Of a stretch of 12,471 nt of DNA, positions 7,107 through 12,471 are shown piece by piece. The translations under genes and the position numbers were made by a program. Positions within the stretch are counted from its first letter, which is position 1. Each line of letters begins with the position of its first letter. The stretch is taken from positions 429,725-442,195 of the forward strand of contig NC_090619.1 of the NCBI RefSeq assembly GCF_004359215.1, read 5' to 3'. Under the pieces are notes generated by a model that searched no databases, was not told where the DNA came from, and saw nothing but the letters and a program-made list of their open reading frames with translations. The DNA is from Bremia lactucae. Lineage: Eukaryota > Oomycota > Peronosporomycetes > Peronosporales > Peronosporaceae.

Positions 7107-8566
7107 ATGGCGGATTCACCACGCAAGGTGGTGCTGTCGTGCGAGGGCGAGTATCGCGTTGAGGTACCGCCACACACAGAAGTGTTCATAAGACTTACCA
7201 GTGGTTCGGCTGAATTGTTTGGTGTCGAGCTAGCTATTGACCGCGAGTATGCGTTCCGTGACCGTAAACTGGCTATATTTACATGGTATGGATGCACGTT
7301 GGAGGTGCGCGGTGCCCCAGACGAGGCTTACACGTCTGAGGAAACGCCTATGGAAAGTTATCTCAACATTCACGCGCAGCTCCAGCGCCGCCGGGAGCTA
7401 GCTAAGGCCAAGCAAAGTGCCGGTCCTCGCGTGCTGGTCTGTGGACCCGTAGATAGCGGCAAGTCGACGCTCGCTCAAATTCTCGTCAACTACGCGTTGC
7501 GTCTGAGCGAAAAACCTACGCTTGTCGAGCTGGACGTAGGTCGCGGCTTCCTCAGCGTTCCTGGTACGCTATCAGCTACACCTTTGGATTTGAACTCGTT
7601 GAGTATCGAGGAAGATTTTGTTTTAACCAACCCATTGGTGTACTTTTACGGCCACGCCGCTTCATCTGAAAACGTCGAACTTTTTCGGTACCAACAGAAG
7701 CAACTGGCTAGAACAGTGAATATAAGAATGGAAAATGACAAAGAAGTTAACGCTTCCGGGTGCGTAATCAACACGTGTGGGTGGGTGGACGGCGCGGGAT
7801 TTGAGCTGCTTCTACACGCTATCAAGGATTTTGTTGTCGACGTGGTATTAATCATCGGTCAAGATCGACTTTACAGTCGCCTGCAAAGTGCGTTGACTGG
7901 TGCTAATGCAAACGGAGTGGAAAGGTCCATTGTGAAGTTGTCACGATCAGGTGGAGTGGTCCCGCTGAACAGCAAATTGCGCTCAGCAGCGCGTATCAGC
8001 TGCATACGCGAGTATTTTTACGGTGTTCACTCGCTTACCGATTCAATTCCGACGTTTTCGCCCTGCATAAATGAGGTCTCGTTTGATGACGTTTCATTTT
8101 TTTCCATTGAAGGTGCGTGGGGCTTTGCGCATTTACAATTGCATTTAATAATACGCCTAATCGAGTTGACTACGTTGTGACTAAGACATTAGAGTGTCGG
8201 ATGTGATGCTTCCAGTAGGTCAAATGGAATCGCAAAACGAACGTCTGCGCGTAGTACCCGTGGAAAAAACGTCAGACTTAAGCCACACACTAGCAGCTGT
8301 CGCACATTCAAGGTCAAGCCAAGACACTTCCTGCTCGACATCAGCGAATCTCTCGTGGCTTATCGGTGTTCCGGCAGCAGGCTTTGTATTTATGTATGAT
8401 TATTATGTAATCGCAGGCTACAGTACATCTAACTAATGCGATTTACAATGCTTTTGACAGTAAGGAAGTTCGAATGGCCGAGCAGAAGTTGGTACTGCTT
8501 GTGCCTTCTCCGGGTCTGTTACCTTCTCGCAATCTATTGGTAGGATCTATAAAATGGATGGAATAA
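7107..8566 (+). CDS. CLP1: Clp1 polyribonucleotide 5'-hydroxyl-kinase, three exons
   Basis: Clp1 is a nuclear P-loop protein of the pre-mRNA cleavage factor (CF II in animals, CF IA in yeast, with Pcf11); animal Clp1 is also an RNA 5'-OH kinase linked to tRNA splicing. The protein is 438 residues with the favoured splice sites, close to the family's usual 420-450. The N-terminal beta domain (residues 1-100) includes LFGVELA and FTWYGCTLEV. Walker A is GPVDSGKST at 113-121 (Lys119). The following LVELDVGRG is at 139-147; most relatives have VGQG there. INTCGWVDG is at 221-229, then DRLYSRL and CIREYFYG. The C-terminal domain spans exons 2 and 3 and ends LLVGSIKWME. Start: ATG 7107 gives the usual Clp1 N-terminus; the open frame further upstream has no ATG. 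The exons join in phase: 7107-8116, 8193-8393, 8461-8566. Stop TAA is at 8564-8566. Read without splicing, the gene would appear cut off at 8180. Confidence 0.93.
8117..8192 (+). other. CLP1 intron 1 (boundaries ambiguous)
   Basis: An intron is needed because the Clp1 frame before 8112 and the frame from 8194 on (VSDVMLPVGQ) are both clearly Clp1 but out of phase, with non-homologous sequence between. Two GT-AG solutions keep the frame: 8117-8192 (donor GTGGGG, acceptor TTAG, joint SIEGAVSDV) and 8113-8194 (donor GTGCGT, acceptor GAG, joint SIEVSDV). The second has the better donor, the first the better acceptor. A branch-like GACTAAG lies at about 8179. Both forms may be made. Confidence 0.8.
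8394..8460 (+). other. CLP1 intron 2, 67 bp
   Basis: The donor is GTATGA at 8394, a CTAACTAAT branch-type site lies at about 8430, and the acceptor is TTGACAG ending at 8460. Splicing joins AT to T (Ile) and gives GFVFIKEVRMAEQKLVLL, matching the conserved Clp1 C-terminal domain. Without splicing the frame stops at 8434-8436. Confidence 0.9.
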
Positions 8567-8623
8567 GATGACGAAGTACGAATCTGGCGTGCAGCTTTCT
8601 AAGTCAATTAATTAAATTCACTA

Positions 8624-10840
8624 TCAATTCGATAGCCCCCATCCTTTGTCCGGTCGGTTGTTTCGATACCATTTCCCGCCACCTACGTCGAGAGCACAAT
8701 CAAACTCTCCAGTTCTAGCTACAATCTTTACAATGTGCTTGTACAAATCCACACTCGTATCTTCGTCCAATTTTCCAGTCATTTCATCATACATCTTGAC
8801 AGCAGTGCGCCAGTCTCCTTCATTTTCGCATGACGAAACAGCATGAACAAGAAGTACTGATCGAACAACCATGGAAGTTGTAGCAGGCAAACCCCCGTAG
8901 ATTGCAAGCACCGTTTCGTGATCCTGAAGCTTAATAGCCGACCGCATCGCTAACACGTAGATAGCATCTGTTGGATAATGAAGCAACGGATTCTGATTTT
9001 TTGAGGAAAGGCCGCGGGCCTCTAAGTATAGACCAAACGTCGCCAACACATCAGAATGATAATTGTCCTTATACAAATATTTCATAATTACAGTAAACGA
9101 AAATGTTGACACCAATCCGTTCGATTCCATATACTTGTGCAAATAAGCTGACGCAGCATTAGGCTTTCCAGCAGCAAGAAAAACTTCAAGCATGTGGTGG
9201 TGCGTGATTGCAGAAATTGGCTGGCCACGACCAGCAAATTCAGCCATTAGAGCTTCCGCGATTGTGATATTTTTCAGACCTTTGCAAGCGCAGACGAGAA
9301 AGTTAAGAGTTTTTGAGCTTTTCGCGCGACGACGGCAAATCATATCTTTCTGCCACAAGTCTATGATTGCTTGATAATCTTTAGCTGCATAGTAAACAGT
9401 CATGAGCGTCTCGTAGTGCCCGCGATCCAGCCTTAAATACTGTTTATTTGTCCGAGATGCAACTGCATCGGACTTCTTCCTCCGGCTTACCTGTGACCAA
9501 TACTGCTTTGCCATTCTTGTGTCTCCATTAAGAGCACAGCCTTCTAGCAGTGTATTTAATGTACAGGCATCCCAATTTATTCCAGCTTCGGCCATCCGTG
9601 ACAATATAAAAGGAAATTCATCCACTCTTCGCGAGCGGACCGCAGCAAGTAGCAGTGAATTAAAAGTAACAACATCTGGGGAAATGCTAACGTCAATTTG
9701 CATCTTGTTTAAAACTTCAAGCGCCTTTTTCATGTTACGAGCGTTCCCACACGCAACAATCATGCTGTTATACGAGTAAGTTGAGGGTGTTGCGTGCCGT
9801 TCGACCAACTTAAATATGCGACGAAGTTGTTTCATGTCTGTAGTTCTTGCACAAGAGCTAAGTGCAGCATTGCAAACATTGTCGCCTGGATAAATGCCAT
9901 CATCCAGTAACAATTCAAAGAGCTTGAGCGCATAAAAGTGCTGAAAATTGCGAGAGCACGAAATGATCGCGCACGTAAAAATCTCCTTCTTGTGAGCGTC
10001 ATTCGTGTATGAAATAGAATTTACGAGATTTAAAGTTTCGTCCCAACATCCCATTCGCGCATATGCTAGAATCATTGCACCATACGTGCGCGTATTTGGC
10101 TGCACGTCCGCGGCAAACATCTCATTAACCAGCTCAAGCGCTTTCAGAATATCAGACCGGCCGCCACGAGCACAGGCGTGAATGGCGCTCGTGAATGTGA
10201 TTACATCAGGCTTTAAGTGAAATTTATTGGCAATTTCTAGAACCCCTAAAGCAATCTGTGAATTTCCCATCCTAGCACTTGCGGCAGCGACTCGATTAAG
10301 ACGATCTCGATTCGGCTCCTTGATCTGGTGAAACAGCACCTTGAGCGCCATGTCACAGCGGTTTATTTTGGTAAGAGCGTGGACAATCATAACAAGCTCT
10401 TGGTCCGACCAGTAGCTGTCAAAGATCTGGAAGTTAAGTATTTTCTGGCGAAGCGTCGCCGATACTCTACCATGGCGCATTCCTTCGGCAAGCAGCATCC
10501 GAAAGGAGACACGGTCTATTTCTGCCGGGCACTTGGTCCTGTCATTCATGCGGCTTCGGTTCGTAATGGAAGCCGCATATTCCCATACTGTAGAGTGTGC
10601 ATTCATTGGATTGCTGACGATGGTGCTGGTTGTGAGTTTACACGACATAGGAGGCCCCTCTGACTCAGCAGCCGCGCTGACATCGTCGTTCTTTAAGCTG
10701 ACTGCACGCGGGGACATAGTGGCAAACTGTGCTAAGAAGCTACGAGGCATACACCATAAGGCCGACTGCGACTGGCAATTCGTCGCACGTACAGCAATTT
10801 GCCAAATCGACCGACGGCTACGGTGCACCAACATTGTCAT
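8624..10840 (-). CDS. Pentatricopeptide repeat (PPR) protein, probably mitochondrial
   Basis: PPR proteins are helical-repeat RNA binders that act mainly on organellar transcripts. The protein is 738 residues and intronless. Residues 1-50 are rich in Arg and Ser with no acidic residue, as in a mitochondrial presequence. P-type PPR motifs about 35 residues apart are clearest at 212-247 (DVITFTSAIHACARGG), 248-283 (NTRTYGAMILAYARMG), 284-318 (divergent), 319-352, 353-388 (STYSYNSMIVACGNARN), 389-423 (DVVTFNSLLLAAVRSRR) and 424-455. More divergent helical repeats fill about 470-715. No DYW, E or SMR domain is seen, so it is P-class. The C-terminus ends in GGGKWYRNNRPDKGWG, then tandem stops TGA TAG. 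The start is the first ATG (10838-10840); Met3 is close behind and Met31 is possible but would remove the presequence. The gene converges on CLP1, with 57 bp between the stop codons. The target RNA is unknown. Confidence 0.9.
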   Translation of the reverse strand: MTMLVHRSRRSIWQIAVRATNCQSQSALWCMPRSFLAQFATMSPRAVSLKNDDVSAAAESEGPPMSCKLTTSTIVSNPMNAHSTVWEYAASITNRSRMNDRTKCPAEIDRVSFRMLLAEGMRHGRVSATLRQKILNFQIFDSYWSDQELVMIVHALTKINRCDMALKVLFHQIKEPNRDRLNRVAAASARMGNSQIALGVLEIANKFHLKPDVITFTSAIHACARGGRSDILKALELVNEMFAADVQPNTRTYGAMILAYARMGCWDETLNLVNSISYTNDAHKKEIFTCAIISCSRNFQHFYALKLFELLLDDGIYPGDNVCNAALSSCARTTDMKQLRRIFKLVERHATPSTYSYNSMIVACGNARNMKKALEVLNKMQIDVSISPDVVTFNSLLLAAVRSRRVDEFPFILSRMAEAGINWDACTLNTLLEGCALNGDTRMAKQYWSQVSRRKKSDAVASRTNKQYLRLDRGHYETLMTVYYAAKDYQAIIDLWQKDMICRRRAKSSKTLNFLVCACKGLKNITIAEALMAEFAGRGQPISAITHHHMLEVFLAAGKPNAASAYLHKYMESNGLVSTFSFTVIMKYLYKDNYHSDVLATFGLYLEARGLSSKNQNPLLHYPTDAIYVLAMRSAIKLQDHETVLAIYGGLPATTSMVVRSVLLVHAVSSCENEGDWRTAVKMYDEMTGKLDEDTSVDLYKHIVKIVARTGEFDCALDVGGGKWYRNNRPDKGWGLSN

Positions 10841-11005
10841 TGCTATGACGTATTAATTCTTTTCCGTTACAGCGGAAATTTCGTCCAATAATGTGTCTTT
10901 TTATTTAGATTGGAGTCGGAACTTTTTAATAACATATATCAGTTCCAATTATGATCTTAATGATCATTGTGACAGATGCATGTGCAGTCTACTAACCTCT
11001 GTTAA
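10841..11005. promoter_or_regulatory. PPR gene upstream region up to the Ty3 boundary
   Basis: Only about 165 bp separate the PPR start codon from the first supportable Ty3 sequence. The stretch is AT-rich. It holds an inverted repeat (TTTCCG 10861-10866, CGGAAA 10873-10878) about 20 nt upstream of the ATG, probably in the 5'UTR, and ATGATC/GATCAT arms at 10951-10956/10962-10967. I saw no convincing TATA box or oomycete initiator. The PPR promoter must therefore lie here or inside the element. Confidence 0.4.
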
Positions 11006-11137
11006 ATAATAATTTCCGGGGAAGGTACTGAACGTAATTTTGGACCGTATGCCAAAAAGGGCAACGGTCGCGGGTCCGACGTTGTTGCGAAATCGCAAAA
11101 ACGAGGCGGACCGCCAAAAAATGGTCGGGGTCAGTAG
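11006..11137 (+). pseudogene. Ty3/gypsy gag C-terminal tail, 5'-truncated
   Basis: This frame is open after TAA 11003-11005 and ends at TAG 11135-11137. It reads GTERNFGPYAKKGNGRGS and SQKRGGPPKNGRGQ: basic and Gly-rich, as expected of the gag nucleocapsid end. No intact CCHC zinc knuckle is visible. The rest of gag and the 5' LTR are absent, so the element is cut on its left, very near the PPR gene. The exact breakpoint is not clear. The protease frame overlaps this one at -1 (see the frameshift signal). Confidence 0.55.
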
Positions 11138-11156
11138 GGGCGCAACGCCCTACTGA
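11116..11156 (+). promoter_or_regulatory. Candidate -1 ribosomal frameshift signal, gag to pol
   Basis: A slippery heptamer A-AAA-AAT (11116-11122) is in the correct phase of the gag frame (codons CCA AAA AAT). An 8-nt spacer follows, then a 9-bp stem (11131-11139 with 11148-11156, loop of 8). The gag stop TAG (11135-11137) lies inside the stem. Slipping back one base enters exactly the frame that leads to the protease. This is the layout known from retroviruses and some retrotransposons. It is inferred from sequence only. Confidence 0.55.
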
Positions 11157-11236
11157 TCCAGCAACCTCAAGAGAATTTGCAAATCTCTTGACTAAAGTTG
11201 CTCCAGACACACAATTATTATGTGTCTCTGCACCTG

Positions 11237-11241
11237 GTGAT
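11237..11241 (+). repeat. Target site duplication GTGAT, left copy
   Basis: Identical to 11693-11697. Five bases is a usual length for Ty3-type integrases. Confidence 0.9.
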
Positions 11242-11692
11242 TGTAACGGGGCACTACGACTTGTACTGTTTCAGTACAAGTCCACTTCACACTGCTTCAG
11301 TTGTGAGTGGTGCCTTTCGTTAGGTGACGTACACTGTACGTATAGAGGAAGACTTCTCTTAAGACAAGTTAACTTAAGAGGGTAAAATGAAAACTGTATT
11401 ATTATAGTTAAGTGTCTCTAAATCTATCTTTGTAAATGCTGACTTAACTATAAACTAATACTAAACATGTAAATGAATTCTTATCTATCTTATCTTGTAA
11501 CTCTCTTTGATTACTTCTACAGCTGATAAGTCTGCGGAATAAATAGACATAATGGCCTATACCTTTTTATGGATAAGAATTCAGGATATTACTATTTAAA
11601 GTAATATCCTCCAAATATTATCTACCTTTTAGATAATATATTATTTAACAACCTTTAAGTGTTAATTTCATGTAACGATACACCCCGTTACA
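11242..11692 (+). mobile_element. Solo LTR, 451 bp, Ty3/gypsy type
   Basis: The LTR begins TGTAACGGGG and ends CCCCGTTACA, a perfect 10-bp terminal inverted repeat, and is flanked by GTGAT on both sides. No internal region is present, so a full insertion was reduced to one LTR by recombination. It sits inside the protease reading frame of an older element. The body carries a chain of hairpins: 11-bp arms 11258-11268/11272-11282; bulged 9 bp within 11282-11310; 6 bp 11327-11332/11336-11341; 8 bp 11356-11363/11373-11380; 12 bp 11402-11413/11442-11453; 11 bp 11583-11593/11600-11610; 10 bp 11615-11624/11630-11639. Perfect ends and duplication mean a fairly recent event. Orientation is uncertain because the ends are symmetrical. 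Confidence 0.92.
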
Positions 11693-12471
11693 GTGATAAG
11701 GGATACCTCAAAGTGACAAATGATTTGTCACTTAGAGCCCTAGTGGACTGCGGAGCGTCATATAACTTTATTCGTCGCCAATCACTAGAGGGTAGTAGGC
11801 TCAAATATGTTGAGCGCGACATCCCTCCAACGAGGATGACGGTGCGTTTAGCGACAGGCGCATCGATAACAGTGATGAAACGCGTAGTGAAATTTCACTA
11901 CACGTTGAGAGATTTACAGTACGATGATGATTTCATCGTACTGGATTTGAATGACAAATTTGATGTCATCCTTGGTTTACCTTGGCTCAGAAAATACGAG
12001 CCAAGGATCAGCTGGCAGCATCGATCCGTAAAGATGCCTGCCACTTGTTCATCAGATGGCCATCTGATGAACGTCTTGGAGCGTCCACAAGCGTGTGGAT
12101 GTACTACGAGTGAGTGCGATGGCCTCACTTGTGGTACGGTCGTTAGTACAACCGCACAAGATCACAGTGTGATTACCAATCACAATGTGGAGTCAGCTGC
12201 CGGCGGCTGTGTTAATGCACAGGCAGCGCCGAAGGTCCACCACTCGAAAAGGTCGAGTGGATTGGGACATGAATGTACGCTTAGTGGGCGACATTCAAGG
12301 AGTATACCGGTTGCCCAGAAAGGACAACACGATGATCCAAGGTCGAGTAGAGAGTCGACCGTAGTGGACCCGACTGTGATAGCGCAATCACACTCGGAAG
12401 ACGTTGAGGGAAGAGGTCCCCACGTATTTGAGGAGAAATCCCCTCAAATGGTAGAAGTTACTAGACTTCTA
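11659..12471 (+). pseudogene. Ty3/gypsy pol: aspartic protease region, runs off the window
   Basis: This frame is open for 271 codons to the right edge. Element sequence proper starts at 11693, right after the solo LTR; the first codons are LTR. The protease cuts the polyprotein. The active-site block is ALVDCGASYNFIRRQSL, with catalytic Asp at 11746-11748 and Cys in place of the more common Ser/Thr after it. The late hydrophobic block FDVILGLPWLRKYEP (about 11959-12003) matches the family's ILG loop. A Cys cluster (ACGCTTSECDGLTCG, about 12091-12135) and a hydrophilic linker follow. Reverse transcriptase would lie beyond the edge. No stop occurs, so this half is well preserved; the element as a whole is broken by the LTR and its missing 5' part. 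The reading frame overlaps about 18 hairpins. Confidence 0.85.
11693..11697 (+). repeat. Target site duplication GTGAT, right copy
   Basis: Matches 11237-11241. The protease frame resumes in phase directly after it. Confidence 0.9.

Larger units (their letters stand above)
11038..11241 (+). pseudogene. Ty3/gypsy protease frame, part before the LTR insertion
   Basis: This frame lies at -1 relative to gag and is open from 11038. After the overlap it reads SREFANLLTKVAPDTQ and LLCVSAPGD, ending at the target site GTGAT (11237-11241), where the solo LTR interrupts it. The codon phase at GAT 11239-11241 is the same as at GAT 11695-11697, the second copy of the target site, so the interruption is the only break between these two parts. 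Inside the LTR the frame soon hits stops. This is the linker upstream of the protease and holds no catalytic residue. Confidence 0.75.
11043..12471. repeat. Array of about 30 short-loop inverted repeats
   Basis: Stems outside the solo LTR, read base by base (arm positions): 11043-11048/11064-11069 with inner 11050-11053/11060-11063; 11085-11090/11093-11098; 11105-11109/11111-11115; 11131-11139/11148-11156; 11060? is not used twice; outer 11160-11165/11197-11202 with inner 11167-11174/11184-11191; 11205-11211/11221-11227; 11711-11720/11724-11733; 11799-11804/11810-11815; 11884-11901 (perfect palindrome); 11917-11927/11933-11943; 11951-11956/11964-11969; 11980-11988/11998-12006; 12014-12022/12033-12042 (one bulge); 12047-12072 (perfect palindrome); 12084-12089/12094-12099; 12109-12114/12124-12129; 12168-12174/12178-12184; 12194-12209 (one mismatch); 12240-12247/12253-12260; 12270-12276/12291-12297; 12341-12346/12355-12360; 12375-12380/12387-12392; 12426-12433/12442-12449; 12452-12458/12465-12471. 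Mean spacing is about 45 bp. Arms differ from one another in sequence, so this is not one repeated motif. Confidence 0.9.

Noticed and set aside
8141..8180. CLP1 truncated at 8180
   Set aside because: The last residues of the unspliced frame are intron translation; the conserved C-terminus resumes in the later exons and ends at 8566.
8194..8436. Separate 80-residue gene after CLP1
   Set aside because: Its sequence is the Clp1 C-terminal domain; it is exon 2 joined by two introns, and its stop lies inside intron 2.
10328..10856. Plus-strand frames of 107-111 codons opposite the PPR gene
   Set aside because: They are antisense shadows of the PPR coding sequence, which has clear repeats and a presequence.
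11188..11385. 65-residue protein on the plus strand
   Set aside because: It starts at TTG within the retrotransposon frame and ends by reading into the solo LTR.
11043..12471. CRISPR-like array or terminator series
   Set aside because: The stems have unrelated arm sequences, no constant repeat and no spacers of equal length, and they lie inside an open eukaryotic retrotransposon frame.

Overview
The window looks like nuclear DNA from an oomycete, probably a Phytophthora or downy-mildew relative. That is inferred from three things: short introns (67 bp and about 80 bp) with a CTAAC-type branch site, tightly packed convergent housekeeping genes, and Ty3/gypsy elements with the D-C-G-A-S protease motif. 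No database search was possible.

Layout. Positions 1 to about 7000 are a graveyard of broken sequence. They hold three unidentified minus-strand coding relics (about 290-625, 1162-1490, 5827-6135), a clear RAD54-type DNA translocase pseudogene on the minus strand (about 1925-2835), a cluster of degenerate LTRs (about 3170-4996; two in tandem on the plus strand, one inverted), a 286-bp tandem duplication overlapping the inverted LTR (4137-4709), and a decayed Ty3/gypsy RNase H-integrase relic (about 5055-5820). Positions 7107-10840 are the intact part: CLP1 (RNA 5'-kinase/3'-end processing factor, three exons, 7107-8566, plus strand) and a 738-residue PPR protein, probably organellar (8624-10840, minus strand). 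The two genes converge with 57 bp between their stop codons. From about 11006 to the right edge lies part of a Ty3/gypsy element: the gag tail, then a protease frame that stays open to the window end. A 451-bp solo LTR (11242-11692) with perfect 10-bp terminal inverted repeats and a 5-bp target duplication (GTGAT) interrupts it. The two halves of the interrupted frame match in phase.

Most notable: the whole right-hand element, both coding DNA and inserted LTR, is packed with short-loop inverted repeats. I read about 30 stems of 5-13 bp in about 1.4 kb, including a 26-nt and an 18-nt perfect loop-less palindrome. I noticed no comparable density in the CLP1 or PPR genes. An old LTR at 3474-3974 with the same 10-bp terminus keeps similar stems, so hairpin saturation may be a family trait. 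One stem sits 8 nt after an A-AAA-AAT slippery heptamer exactly where the gag frame ends and the protease frame lies at -1, which is the classical layout of a programmed -1 frameshift site.

CLP1 and the PPR protein both act on RNA, but in different compartments; their pairing is probably only compact gene packing.
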